Shown here piece after piece: positions 11,080 through 20,596 of a stretch of 64,000 nucleotides of DNA. How positions within the stretch are numbered: the stretch's first letter is position 1; the number at the start of each line of letters is the position of its first letter. The notes below the pieces were generated by a model. That model made no database searches, was not told the DNA's origin, and saw only the letters and a list, made by a program, of their open reading frames with translations. Position numbers and translations under genes: made by a program. The DNA comes from Micromonospora inositola (GTDB lineage: Bacteria > Actinomycetota > Actinomycetes > Mycobacteriales > Micromonosporaceae): the NCBI RefSeq assembly GCF_900090285.1, contig NZ_LT607754.1, positions 3,250,001 to 3,314,000 on the forward strand. Direction: 5' to 3'.

Positions 11080-11867
11080 CAGAGGGTGTCGAGGGAGGCG
11101 CGGCGGCGGCTTTCGGCCTCGAAGACCTTGAGGAGCACGGCGGCCAGCAGGGCGTACCCGAGACCTACGGCGAGTTCGGCGGCGAGCGCCGGGGCGGCCG
11201 CCGCGAAGCCCTCGCCGGCGACGAGGCGGCGGGCCGCCCGGGCCGCGTGGGTGATGGGCAGCACCTCGCCGACCGCGCGCATCCACGCCGGCAGCCCGGC
11301 GGCCGGGACGTTCACCCCGGTGAGCAGGAGCAGCAGCGCCACCGAGACGTTGGAGACCACCCAGACGTCCCGGAACCGCAGCCCGACCGCGCCCAGGGTG
11401 AGGCCGAAGAAGCCGCAGGCCAGCGAGCCCGTGGCCAGGGTCAGCAGCAGGCCGGGCAGGGCGTCGACGGGCATCCGCAGGCCGAGCAGGAGCGAGCCGA
11501 CGGTGAGCGTGCTCACCGCGATCAGCAGGCCGTTGCCGGCGTACGGCAGGGCCCGGCCGAGGAACACGGCGGTGCGGCTGCGCGGCGACAGCAGCACATG
11601 GCCGAGGGTGCCGAAGCGCCGCTCGTTGGCCACCGCCATCGTCCCGCCGAAGACGCAGGAGAGCGAGGCGGCGAGCACCGCGTTGCCGACGATGTAGAAC
11701 CGGTCGTCGGCGACGCCCAGTTGGCGGCCCAGGTAGGCGAAGAAGAGCAGTTGGAAGATCGGGCCGACCAGCAGCGAGCCGATGAACATCGCCGGGGTGG
11801 TCCAGTTGAACAGGGCCCGGTAGGCGATCACGCCGCCCACGCCGATCAGCCGGAAGAGTGCCGTCAT
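11079..11867 (-). CDS. ABC-2 type transporter permease (second)
   Basis: 262 residues from ATG 11867. Six hydrophobic segments are spread over the whole length, with a cytoplasmic loop ERRFGTLGHVLLSPRSRTAV typical of ABC-2 permeases (about 82-101). It would pair with the 11878-12648 permease as a heterodimer powered by the 12645-13655 ATPase. The gap between the two permease genes is only 10 nt. This architecture belongs to drug or antibiotic exporters, but the cargo cannot be read from sequence. Confidence 0.88.
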   Translation of the reverse strand: MTALFRLIGVGGVIAYRALFNWTTPAMFIGSLLVGPIFQLLFFAYLGRQLGVADDRFYIVGNAVLAASLSCVFGGTMAVANERRFGTLGHVLLSPRSRTAVFLGRALPYAGNGLLIAVSTLTVGSLLLGLRMPVDALPGLLLTLATGSLACGFFGLTLGAVGLRFRDVWVVSNVSVALLLLLTGVNVPAAGLPAWMRAVGEVLPITHAARAARRLVAGEGFAAAAPALAAELAVGLGYALLAAVLLKVFEAESRRRASLDTL

Positions 11868-11877
11868 CGTCGTCTCC

Positions 11878-12648
11878 TCAGGCCAGCGCGAGGGTCGCCG
11901 CGGCGCGGGCCCGTCGCTCGACGTGGGTCATCATCAGCGCGCCCGCGGCCAGGCAGCCGAGGCTGATCGCCAGGCAGATGCCGAGCGAGGGCCAGACCGG
12001 CCCGCCGGTGGCCGCCTCGCGGACCGCCCGGGCGCCCCAGGTGGTGGGCAGCGCGGCGGCGATCGGTCCGGTCCAGCCGGGCAGCACGGTGAGCGGCACC
12101 AGCATCCCGGAGACCAGCCAGATCGGGTACTCCAGCGTGTTGGTCAGCGCGTTGGCGTTGCGCATCAGCACGAACGTGGAGGCCAGCAGCAGGCCGAACA
12201 TGCCCAGGCCGAGCACGCAGCCGGGCACCGCGACCAGGAAGAGCAGGGGGTGCGCGAAGTCCAGCGGGATGCCGTAGAGCACCCGGCCCCAGAGCAGGGT
12301 GGCGAGCATCGCGTACGTGCCGGTGAGCGCGGTGGCCAGGGTGATCGGCAGGATCACCAGTGCCGGCGGGCGGGGCGCCAGCATGATCATCTCCAGGGTG
12401 CCCTGCCAGCGCTGCCCCTGGATCGCACCGCCGGAGCCGAAGAGCACCGACGACCAGACCCCCATCAGTCCCGCCCCGACGGCGGCCTCCAGCAGCCGGC
12501 CCGGCTCGCCGCCGGCCCGGAACAGGTAGACCGCCAGCGTCGCCTGCACCACCGGCACGATCAGCGCGGTGGCGATCTCGAACGGGGAGCGGCTGAGCTG
12601 CTTGGCGTGCAGCAGCGCGCCCACCGCGATCATCCGCAGCGTCCTCAC
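11878..12648 (-). CDS. ABC-2 type transporter permease (first)
   Basis: 256 residues from the GTG at 12648 (VRTLRMIAVGALLHAK), which overlaps the ATPase stop codon as GTGA. Six membrane segments are predicted, with the ABC-2 loop GQRWQGTLEMIMLAPRPPAL near residues 78-97. It forms an operon with the ATPase before it and the second permease after it. Overlapping starts suggest fixed stoichiometry by coupled translation. Confidence 0.88.
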   Translation of the reverse strand: MRTLRMIAVGALLHAKQLSRSPFEIATALIVPVVQATLAVYLFRAGGEPGRLLEAAVGAGLMGVWSSVLFGSGGAIQGQRWQGTLEMIMLAPRPPALVILPITLATALTGTYAMLATLLWGRVLYGIPLDFAHPLLFLVAVPGCVLGLGMFGLLLASTFVLMRNANALTNTLEYPIWLVSGMLVPLTVLPGWTGPIAAALPTTWGARAVREAATGGPVWPSLGICLAISLGCLAAGALMMTHVERRARAAATLALA

Positions 12649-13655
12649 GCGGCCACCGCCTCGACCGGGCGGGCCTGCGCGGCGACCCGGTTCACGATCG
12701 CCACGTACGCGTCCTCCAGGGTGGGCTGGCGGGCGGTGACCCGGCCCAGCCGGACGCCGTCCAGCTCGCGCAGCACGTCGGCCTGCACGTCCACCCCCGC
12801 GTCGGACTGCACGGTCAGCGTCTGCGCCGCGCCGGTGACGGTCACGCTCGCCTCGCGGACCCCGGGCAGGGCGTGGATCGTGGCGAGCTGGGCGTCGGTC
12901 ACCCCGTACGCCTCGACCTCCAGCACCTGCCGGCCGTCGGCGTGGTGCCGCAGCTCCGCCGGGGTGCCCAGCGCCTGGATGGCGCCGTTCGCGATCACCG
13001 CGATCCGGCCGCAGAGCTCGTCCGCCTCGGCCATGTAGTGCGTGGTCAGCAGCACGGTGGTGCCGGTGGCGGCCAGGTCGGCGACGGTCTGCCGCAGCTC
13101 CCGGGCGGCCACCGGGTCCACCCCGATCGACGGCTCGTCGAGGAAGAGCACCTGCGGGCGGTGCAGCAGGCCGCGGGCGATGTGCAGCCGCTGCCGCATG
13201 CCCCGGGAGTAGCCCTCCACCCGCTCGTCCTCCCGGCCGGCGAGCCGGACCAGCTCCAGCAGCTCGACGATCCGCCGCTGCTGCTCCCGTCCCGGCACGC
13301 CGTACAGCTCGGCGAAGTAGCGCAGGTTGTCCCGGGCGGAGAGCCGGTCGTAGAGGCCCCGGTCGCCGCCGAAGACGTACCCGATCCGGCGGCGTACCTC
13401 CCGGGTCTCGGCCACCACGTCGTGGCCGCAGATCCGGGCCGTGCCGGCGGTCGGGATGAGCAGCGTGTTCAGCAGCTTGATGGTGGTCGTCTTGCCCGCG
13501 CCGTTCGGTCCGAGCAGCCCGAACAGCTCCCCGTTGCCGACCGTCAGGTCGACGCCGCGGACCGCCTCCACCTCCCGACGCTGCGGTCGTATCCATCCCG
13601 TTCGGCTGCGGTAGGTGCGGCGCAGCCCGGCCGCCTCGATCGCGTACTCGCTCAT
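12645..13655 (-). CDS. ABC transporter ATP-binding protein, drug-exporter type
   Basis: 336 residues. Walker A is GLLGPNGAGKTTTIKLLNT (about 46-64), the signature is EGYSRGMRQRLHIARGL (about 147-163), Walker B is VLFLDEPSIGVDP, and the H-loop is LLTTHYMAEAD. The signature has YSRGM in place of LSGGQ, which is common in this DrrA-like subfamily. The C-terminal 90 residues match the extra domain of such exporters. It energises the two permeases encoded after it. Confidence 0.93.
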   Translation of the reverse strand: MSEYAIEAAGLRRTYRSRTGWIRPQRREVEAVRGVDLTVGNGELFGLLGPNGAGKTTTIKLLNTLLIPTAGTARICGHDVVAETREVRRRIGYVFGGDRGLYDRLSARDNLRYFAELYGVPGREQQRRIVELLELVRLAGREDERVEGYSRGMRQRLHIARGLLHRPQVLFLDEPSIGVDPVAARELRQTVADLAATGTTVLLTTHYMAEADELCGRIAVIANGAIQALGTPAELRHHADGRQVLEVEAYGVTDAQLATIHALPGVREASVTVTGAAQTLTVQSDAGVDVQADVLRELDGVRLGRVTARQPTLEDAYVAIVNRVAAQARPVEAVAA

Positions 13656-13715
13656 GCCGGGGAATGTAGAGAGTCGGGCCGGGACGGGGAAACGAATTCG
13701 GCGCTGGCCGAATCC

Positions 13716-14732
13716 TCAGGCCGAGGCGGTCGCCGGGTCCGCGCCGATCAGGCTGACCAGGGCCACGCCGGCCGGTTCCAGGCCGTACAGCACCCGCCGG
13801 CCGACCCGGCGGCGGTGCACCACCCCGGCGGTGAGCAGCGCGGCGAGGTGCTCGGAGACGGTGCTCGGGGCGAGCCCCAGGGTGGCGGCGAGCCCGGCGG
13901 TGGTGGCCGGGCGGCTGAGCGCGCGCAGCACCTGGGCCCGGCCGCGCCCCACCAGGACGGCCAACCGGTCGGTTGTCGCGGGCGGGGTGCCGGGCGCCGG
14001 CCGGTCGGCGAGCAGGACCGCCCCCCGGGCCTGGTACGAGACCGCGATGACCTCGGGATGGTCGGTGGAGTGGGTCAGCGCGCCCCGGGAGAAGATCAGC
14101 GGGATCAGCAGCAGCCGCTGGTCGACCGCGGCGAAGCGCCATTCGCTCGGCTTGACCAGGGTCAGCACCGGCTTGTCCCAGCGCACCCGCTCGTGCAGGT
14201 CGGCCAGGAGCGCGTCGGGGCCGTCGGCGGCGAGCGCCCGGGCCCGGTGCAGCACCTCCTCGTCCAGGGCGGCGCGCATCGCCGGCCACCAGGGCGCGAT
14301 CGCCGCGTCCCAGTACGCCTGGAGGCCGTCGGCGAGCCGGTCCAGGGCCGCCTGCCGGTCGGTGACGAACGGGCGCAGCCAGCCGGGCAGGTCGTCGGCG
14401 CGGTGGTAGCGCGGGATCTGCTCGGCGATCACCTCGGCCGGCGTGGCGCGCAGCGCCGCCAACTCCTCCTCGATCGTGGGGCTGGCGGTGGGCGGCACCG
14501 GGCCGAGGAAGTCCGGGTACCAGGGGCCGGTCTGCGCGTAGAGCCTCGCCGGGGCCGCCGCGGGCAGCTCGGCGAGCACCCTGTGGGCGTGCCGGGCCCA
14601 GCCGGTGTACGGCCAGGGCGCCTCGTCCGGGTACCGGTCGAGCAGGTAGAGGCTGCACTTGGCCTCCCAGAGCGGGCTGGTCGCGATCCGGGTACGGGCC
14701 AGCGTCGGCTCGTCCAACTCGATTCGGATCAC
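13716..14732 (-). CDS. ArsR-like winged-helix transcriptional regulator (DUF5937 type)
   Basis: 338 residues. The N-terminal 240 residues resemble the DUF5937 sensory region (LARTRIATSPLWEAKCSLYL). The C-terminus is an ArsR-type winged helix: VLRALSRPATTAGLAATLGL, APSTVSEHLAALLTAGVV and HRRRVGRRVLYGL. It lies 60 nt upstream of the ABC exporter operon in the same direction, so it is a good candidate for that operon's regulator. No ligand is evident. Confidence 0.85.
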   Translation of the reverse strand: MIRIELDEPTLARTRIATSPLWEAKCSLYLLDRYPDEAPWPYTGWARHAHRVLAELPAAAPARLYAQTGPWYPDFLGPVPPTASPTIEEELAALRATPAEVIAEQIPRYHRADDLPGWLRPFVTDRQAALDRLADGLQAYWDAAIAPWWPAMRAALDEEVLHRARALAADGPDALLADLHERVRWDKPVLTLVKPSEWRFAAVDQRLLLIPLIFSRGALTHSTDHPEVIAVSYQARGAVLLADRPAPGTPPATTDRLAVLVGRGRAQVLRALSRPATTAGLAATLGLAPSTVSEHLAALLTAGVVHRRRVGRRVLYGLEPAGVALVSLIGADPATASA

Positions 14733-14784
14733 CCGCCGAGATTACTCGCGAGCGATCTCCGTTCCCGATCGAGTACGCTTGTCG

Positions 14785-15019
14785 CACACAGGCGACGACC
14801 CGGCCATCACCGGCGAGCCTCCGGAAGAACAGCCGGGTGACCGGCCCAGTAGAACCGGACGGGACGGCCCGTCACAGCCGGCCAACGAGCGGGCGGTCGC
14901 ACCTTGACCGCCAAGCGGGGTGGTACCGCGGGCCGCTCGGGCACGCCGTCGAGGCGTACCCGGGAAGCTCGTCCTCGCAGACCACACGACAGTGAGCTGC
15001 GCGAGGAGAGCGACCCCCG
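14785..15019 (+). promoter_or_regulatory. Translational T-box leader of ileS
   Basis: The hallmark T-box sequence GGGTGGTACCGCG is at 14918-14930. A candidate isoleucine specifier codon ATC lies at 14806-14808 in an upstream stem. Behind the T-box comes the actinobacterial pattern ending in CGTCCTCGCAGACC and a purine-rich ribosome site (GAGGAGAG) just before the ileS ATG. There is no terminator stem with a T-run, which fits the translational class known for actinobacterial ileS. In that class uncharged tRNA-Ile stabilises the anti-sequestrator and exposes the ribosome site. Confidence 0.9.
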
Positions 15020-18000
15020 ATGGCCTATCCGTTGCACGACCCGACCGCCGCCGGCGTCCCGGCGAGCCCGGACCTGCCCGCGGTCGAGCGCCGGGTCCTG
15101 GAGCACTGGACGGCCGACAAGACCTTCGAGGCTTCGGTCGAAGCCCGGCCGGCCGGCGACGACGGCAAGAACGAGTACGTCTTCTACGACGGCCCGCCGT
15201 TCGCCAACGGCCTGCCGCACTACGGCCACCTCTTCACCGGGTACGTCAAGGACGTGGTGCCGCGCTACCAGACCATGCGCGGCCGGCACGTCGAGCGGCG
15301 GTTCGGCTGGGACTGCCACGGCCTGCCCGCCGAGGTGGTCGCCGAGAAGCAGCTCGGCATCACCAGCAAGGCGGAGATCCTCGACCTGGGCGTGGCCCGG
15401 TTCAACGAGGCCTGCCGCACCTCGGTGCTGGAGTTCACCCAGGACTGGGAGCGGTACGTCACCCGGCAGGCCCGCTGGGTCGACTTCGCCAACGACTACA
15501 AGACCCTCGACCTGGACTACATGGAAAGCGTGATGTGGGCCTTCAAGACCCTGCACGACAAGGGTCTGGTCTACGAGGGCTTCCGGGTGCTGGCGTACTG
15601 CTGGCGGTGCGAGACGCCGCTGTCGAACACCGAGACCCGGATGGACGACGTCTACAAGGACCGGCACGACCCGACGCTGTCGGTGTGGTTCGGGTTGACC
15701 CGGGACGACAACGCGCCGGAGCTGGTGCGCGGGCCGGTCAAGCTGGGCGTCTGGACCACCACGCCGTGGACCCTGCCGTCGAACCTGGCGCTCGCCGTCG
15801 GCCCGGACATCGAGTACGCGGTGCTGGAGCGCGACGGGGAGCGCTACGTGGTCGGCGCGGCGCGGCTCGGCGCGTACGCCAAGGAGCTGGAGGGGTACGA
15901 GCAGGTCGGCACCGTGCGCGGTGCGGACCTGGTCGGGCGCCGCTACACGCCGCTCTACGACTTTCTCGTCGAGCAGGCCGGGGAGAACGCGTACCAGGTG
16001 CTCGGCGCGGACTTCGTCACCACCGAGGACGGCACCGGGATCGTCCACCTGGCCCCGGCCTTCGGCGAGGACGACCAGAACGTCTGCAACGCCGCCGGCA
16101 TCCCCACCATCGTCACCGTGGACGACCACACCCGGTTCACCGCGCTGGTCCCGCCGTACCAGGGCGAGCAGGTCTTCGACGTCAACAAGCCGGTGATCCG
16201 GGAGCTCAAGGAGCGGGGGGTGGTGCTCAGGCAGGACACCTACACCCACTCGTACCCGCACTGCTGGCGCTGCGACACCCCGCTGGTCTACAAGGCGGTC
16301 TCGTCGTGGTTCGTCGCGGTGACGCAGTTCAAGGACCGGATGGTCGAGCTCAACCAGCAGATCAACTGGACACCGGGACACATCAAGGACGGCTCGTTCG
16401 GCAAGTGGCTGGCCAACGCCCGCGACTGGTCGATCAGCCGGAACCGGTTCTGGGGCTCGCCGATCCCGGCGTGGAAGTCCGACGACCCGAACTACCCGCG
16501 CCTCGACGTGTACGGCTCGCTGGCCGACATCGAGCGGGACTTCGGCGTACGCCTGACCGACCTGCACCGGCCGGCGGTGGACGACCTGGTCCGCCCCAAC
16601 CCGGACGACCCGACCGGGAAGTCGATGATGCGCCGGGTGCCGGAGGTGCTGGACTGCTGGTTCGAGTCCGGCTCGATGCCGTTCGCCCAGGTGCACTACC
16701 CGTTCGAGAACCGCGACTGGTTCGAGCACCACTACCCGGGCGACTTCATCGTCGAGTACATCGGACAGACCCGCGGCTGGTTCTACACCATGCACGTGCT
16801 GGCCACCGCGCTGTTCGACCGGCCGGCGTTCCGCAACTGCCTCAGCCACGGCATCCTGCTCGGCTCCGACGGGCGCAAGATGTCCAAGAGCCTGCGCAAC
16901 TACCCGGACGTGTACCACGTCTTCGACGCGTACGGCTCCGACGCGATGCGCTGGATGCTGATGTCCTCGCCGGTGCTGCGCGGCGGGGACATGGCGGTCA
17001 CCGAGGCGGGCATCCGGGACGCCGTCCGGCAGGTGCTGCTGCCGCTGTGGAACGTCTGGTACTTCTTCTCGCTCTACGCCAACGCCGACGGGTACCAGGC
17101 GAGCCGTCGGGTGGACAGCACGCACCTGCTCGACCGGTACGTGCTGGCGAAGACGAACGAGCTGGTGTCGACGGTCCAGGGGCAGATGGAGGCGTACGAC
17201 ATCTCCGGCGCCTGCGCCACCGTCCGCTCCTTCCTCGACGCGCTGACCAACTGGTACGTGCGGCGCTCCCGGGACCGGTTCTGGTCGGGTGATGCCGAGG
17301 CGTTCGACACCCTGTGGACGGTGCTGGAGACGCTCTGCCGGGTGGTGGCGCCGCTGGCGCCGCTGACCGCGGAGGAGATCTGGCGCGGCCTCACCGGCGA
17401 ACGGTCGGTGCACCTGACCGACTGGCCGTCGGCCGAGGAGTTCCCGGCCGACCACGATCTCGTCGCCGCGATGGACGCCGTCCGCGCGGTCGCCTCGGCG
17501 GCGCTCTCGCTGCGCAAGGCCAAGGGCCTGCGGGTCCGGCTGCCGCTGCCGAAGCTGACCGTTGCCTCGCCGGTGGCGGACCAGCTGCGCCCCTTCGCCG
17601 AGCTGGTCGCCGACGAGGTCAACGTGAAGGCGGTGGAGTTCACCGACGAGGTGTCCGCGTACTGCCAGCAGGTGCTGACCGTGGTGCCCCGGGCGCTCGG
17701 CCCCCGGGTCGGCAAGGCGGTCCAGCAGGTGATCAAGGCGGTCAAGGCAGGGGAATGGGAGCTGGCCGACGGCGCCCCGGTCGCCGCCGGGGTCACCCTC
17801 GCCGAGGGCGAGTACGAGCTGCGCCTGGTCGCCGCCGACGCGGAGCACTCCGCGCCGCTGCCCGGCGGTGAGGGCGTGGTCGTGCTGGACACCGAGGTCA
17901 CCCCGGAGCTGGCCGCCGAGGGGTTGGCCCGGGACGTGGTCCGGGTGGTGCAGCAGGCCCGCCGGGACGCCGACCTGGACGTCTCCGACCGGATCGTGGT

Positions 18001-18175
18001 GTCGCTGTCGGCCTCCGAGGAGGTCCGGGCGGCGGTGTCCGCGTACGCCGATTTCGTGGCCCGGGAGGTGCTGGCCGACACCATCGACTTCGCCGACGGG
18101 ATCGACGGCGCCGACGGCTTCGCCGGTGAGGCCGGCGAGGGCGAGCGGGTGACGGTGGTCGTCCGGCGGGTATGA
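15020..18175 (+). CDS. ileS: Isoleucyl-tRNA synthetase
   Basis: Charges tRNA-Ile. 1051 residues. The ATP-site motif is [20 protein letters not shown] (HYGH form, about 57-76) and the KMSKS loop is [14 protein letters not shown] near 616-629. The editing domain has [15 protein letters not shown]. Cys pairs appear in [11 protein letters not shown] and [11 protein letters not shown]. Length and the HYGH variant place it with the eukaryote-like IleS2 class found in actinobacteria, which is often naturally tolerant of mupirocin (known for the family, not tested here). Expression is under the T-box at 14785-15019. Confidence 0.97.
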   Translation: MAYPLHDPTAAGVPASPDLPAVERRVLEHWTADKTFEASVEARPAGDDGKNEYVFYDGPPFANGLPHYGHLFTGYVKDVVPRYQTMRGRHVERRFGWDCHGLPAEVVAEKQLGITSKAEILDLGVARFNEACRTSVLEFTQDWERYVTRQARWVDFANDYKTLDLDYMESVMWAFKTLHDKGLVYEGFRVLAYCWRCETPLSNTETRMDDVYKDRHDPTLSVWFGLTRDDNAPELVRGPVKLGVWTTTPWTLPSNLALAVGPDIEYAVLERDGERYVVGAARLGAYAKELEGYEQVGTVRGADLVGRRYTPLYDFLVEQAGENAYQVLGADFVTTEDGTGIVHLAPAFGEDDQNVCNAAGIPTIVTVDDHTRFTALVPPYQGEQVFDVNKPVIRELKERGVVLRQDTYTHSYPHCWRCDTPLVYKAVSSWFVAVTQFKDRMVELNQQINWTPGHIKDGSFGKWLANARDWSISRNRFWGSPIPAWKSDDPNYPRLDVYGSLADIERDFGVRLTDLHRPAVDDLVRPNPDDPTGKSMMRRVPEVLDCWFESGSMPFAQVHYPFENRDWFEHHYPGDFIVEYIGQTRGWFYTMHVLATALFDRPAFRNCLSHGILLGSDGRKMSKSLRNYPDVYHVFDAYGSDAMRWMLMSSPVLRGGDMAVTEAGIRDAVRQVLLPLWNVWYFFSLYANADGYQASRRVDSTHLLDRYVLAKTNELVSTVQGQMEAYDISGACATVRSFLDALTNWYVRRSRDRFWSGDAEAFDTLWTVLETLCRVVAPLAPLTAEEIWRGLTGERSVHLTDWPSAEEFPADHDLVAAMDAVRAVASAALSLRKAKGLRVRLPLPKLTVASPVADQLRPFAELVADEVNVKAVEFTDEVSAYCQQVLTVVPRALGPRVGKAVQQVIKAVKAGEWELADGAPVAAGVTLAEGEYELRLVAADAEHSAPLPGGEGVVVLDTEVTPELAAEGLARDVVRVVQQARRDADLDVSDRIVVSLSASEEVRAAVSAYADFVAREVLADTIDFADGIDGADGFAGEAGEGERVTVVVRRV

Positions 18176-18307
18176 GGTGGTGACGCGTGGTCCGGCGGCG
18201 TGCGCGCCGCCGGGCCACCACCCGGGCGGCCGGCCACCCGATCGGGTCGGCGTGGGACCGTCCGCTACCGTGACACCGCCCGTTCAGGTACGACCGCCGG
18301 AGGACCA

Positions 18308-19009
18308 GTGCCCCTGCTCTACACCATCGGCAAGCTCACCGTGGCGCCCGCGCTCCGGTTGGCCTTCCGTCCGCACGTGGAGGGGTTGGAGCACATCCCG
18401 GCGACCGGTGGTGCGATCTTCGCGGGCAACCACCTCTCCGTCGCCGACGAGCTGCTGCTCGGCACCGTCGTCCCTCGGCACCTGGCCTTCTGGGCCAAGT
18501 CGGAGTACTTCACGGGCACCGGCGTGAAGGGCGCCTTCTCCAAGTTCGTGCTCACCGGGCTGGGCGCCATCCCGGTCGAGCGGGCCGGCGGCCGGGCGGC
18601 GCTGTCGGCGTTCGACGCCGCCATCCCGGTGCTCAAGGCCGGTGACCTCGTCGCCGTCTACCCGGAGGGGACCCGTTCGCCCGACGGCCGGCTCTACCGG
18701 GGGCGGACCGGCGCGGCCCGGCTGGCCGTGGCGGCCGGCGTGCCGATCATCCCGGTCGGCGTGACCGGCACCGACAAGGCGCAGCCCATCGGGGCCCGGG
18801 TGCCCCGGCCTGGCCGGGCCGAGATCAGCATCCGGTTCGGCAAGCCGCTGGACTTCACCGGCCGCTCGGACGACCGGACGTCGCTGCGGGCGATGACCGA
18901 CGAGCTGATGGCCGAGATCCAGAAGCTGACCGGCCAGGAGTACGTGCCGCGCTACGCCCCGCCGCGCGCCCACCCGCCGGTCAGCGGCGAGCCGCCGACC
19001 GCGTCCTGA
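18308..19009 (+). CDS. 1-acylglycerol-3-phosphate acyltransferase (PlsC family)
   Basis: Probably acylates lysophosphatidate at the membrane. 233 residues from the GTG at 18308, with GGAGGA just upstream. The HX4D motif is FAGNHLSVADELLLG (about 40-54), the substrate motif is VYPEGTRSPDGRLYRG (about 116-131), and PIIPVGVTGTDKA follows. The C-terminal 25 residues are a proline-rich tail. It sits alone between ileS and a convergent photolyase gene. The exact acyl donor cannot be read. Confidence 0.9.
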   Translation: MPLLYTIGKLTVAPALRLAFRPHVEGLEHIPATGGAIFAGNHLSVADELLLGTVVPRHLAFWAKSEYFTGTGVKGAFSKFVLTGLGAIPVERAGGRAALSAFDAAIPVLKAGDLVAVYPEGTRSPDGRLYRGRTGAARLAVAAGVPIIPVGVTGTDKAQPIGARVPRPGRAEISIRFGKPLDFTGRSDDRTSLRAMTDELMAEIQKLTGQEYVPRYAPPRAHPPVSGEPPTAS

Positions 19010-19043
19010 GCCGGGGCGGCGCGCCGCGCTGCCTCCCGCGCCG

Positions 19044-20513
19044 TCACGGCGGGTCGTTGCCGCGGCGCTTCTCCTGGGCCACCACCGCGTCGAGGTCGGC
19101 GAGGCGTTCCATCTGCTTCATGGTGCGGGCCATCCGGGCGTTGCCCGGGATGCGGTCCCGGTTGCGGGACAGGAACGCCCAGTAACCGGCGGTGAACGGG
19201 CAGGCGTCCTCGCCGAGCCGCTTGCGCGGGTCGTACCGGCAGCCGCCGCAGTAGTCGCTCATCCGGTTGATGTACGCGCCGCCGCCGACGTACGGCTTGG
19301 TGGTCATCCGGCCCAGGTCGGCGTACTGGCTCATGCCGACCACGTTGCCGGTCATCACCCACTCGTAGCCGTCCACGAAACGGGTGTGGAACCACTCGAC
19401 CAGCTCGGCGGGGCGCCAGCCGCGCTGCAGTGCGTAGTTGCCCAGCACCATCAGCCGGGGAATGTGGTGCACCCAGGCCCGGTCGCGGACCCCGGCGAGC
19501 ACGTCGGAGAGGCAGCGCGCGTCGACCGCGTCGGCGTCCAGGTCGTTCCACCAGCCCGGCAACGACCGCCGCGCGCCCAGCTCGTTGCTGTTGCGCCAGC
19601 CGGCCTCGAAGTACCAGTAGGTGTGCCAGATGTAGTCCCGCCAGCCGAGGATCTGCCGGACGAAGCCCTCCACGCTCGGCAGCGGCGCGCCCTCCCTGCG
19701 GTACGCCCGCTCCGCGCCTCGGACCGCCTCCATCGGGTCGAGCAGGCCCAGGTTGAACGACGACGACAGCACGCTGTGCGCCAGCCACGGATCGGTCGAC
19801 AGCATCGCGTCCTCGTACGGGCCGAACGCGGCGAGCCGGTGCCGGAGGAAGTGCCGCAGCCGGGCCTTGGCCTCCTTCGCGGTGGCGGGAAACCGGCGCG
19901 GCCCGTCCCGGCCGACGAACCGGATCCCGTCCCGCTCCCAGCGGTCCAGGTCGGCCCGGACCTCGGCGTCGATGTCGTCCTCCTTCGGCATCGGCGGCGC
20001 CGGCACGTCGAGCTTTCCGTCCTTGGGCGGCGGCTCGCGGTTCTCGGCGTCCAGGCTCCACCGGCCACCGGCCGGGTCGCCGCTGTCCAGCAGCACCCCG
20101 TGGTGCTCCCGGGCGAACCGGTAGAACGCCTCCATCCGCAGCGCGCCCCGGCGCTGGTCCGCCCACTCGGCGAAGTCCGCCAGGCTGGTCACGTAGCCCC
20201 GCTCCGGCAGCACGGTGACCCGGTCCAGGCCGCGGACGAAGTCCAGGGCCCGTCGCGAGGTGGGGTGGCAGACCTCCAGCGGCTCGCGGACCTTCTTCAA
20301 CGCCTGCCCGTACGTCTCGGCGCGCAGGAAGACGGCCTGGTCGCCGAGCTCGGCGGCGCGGTGCCGCAGCGCGGAGAGGATCAGGTGGGCCTTCTGCCGG
20401 TGGTGGACGCGACGCCGGAAGACCGCCTTCGACTCGATCAGCAGGACCGGCTGCCGCCGGTCGTCGAGGAAGTGCGGCCCCAGCTGATCGGCGAAGAGCC
20501 AACGCCGCGACAT
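19044..20513 (-). CDS. Cryptochrome/photolyase-related protein of the FeS-BCP (PhrB-like) class
   Basis: 489 residues from ATG 20513, chosen because family members begin with RWLFADQLGPHF; an ATG 11 codons earlier is possible. FAD-site features include GWRDYIWHTYW and GNYALQRGWRPAELVEWFH. The class mark is the iron-sulfur cysteine set: MSDYCGGCRYDPRKRLGEDA with ACPFT, plus an earlier Cys in DARCLSDVLAG, giving the four Cys for a 4Fe-4S cluster. Such proteins are bacterial (6-4) photolyases or blue-light receptors. It is transcribed toward plsC and away from the short AT-rich gap at 20514-20596. Confidence 0.9.
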   Translation of the reverse strand: MSRRWLFADQLGPHFLDDRRQPVLLIESKAVFRRRVHHRQKAHLILSALRHRAAELGDQAVFLRAETYGQALKKVREPLEVCHPTSRRALDFVRGLDRVTVLPERGYVTSLADFAEWADQRRGALRMEAFYRFAREHHGVLLDSGDPAGGRWSLDAENREPPPKDGKLDVPAPPMPKEDDIDAEVRADLDRWERDGIRFVGRDGPRRFPATAKEAKARLRHFLRHRLAAFGPYEDAMLSTDPWLAHSVLSSSFNLGLLDPMEAVRGAERAYRREGAPLPSVEGFVRQILGWRDYIWHTYWYFEAGWRNSNELGARRSLPGWWNDLDADAVDARCLSDVLAGVRDRAWVHHIPRLMVLGNYALQRGWRPAELVEWFHTRFVDGYEWVMTGNVVGMSQYADLGRMTTKPYVGGGAYINRMSDYCGGCRYDPRKRLGEDACPFTAGYWAFLSRNRDRIPGNARMARTMKQMERLADLDAVVAQEKRRGNDPP

Positions 20514-20596
20514 GTCCCGATTGTGGACTCTCCGCCGGTTATGCAACCACGGGAATCGTGGACTTTATGTATTTGCAACAACGCGGAGCGTGACGA

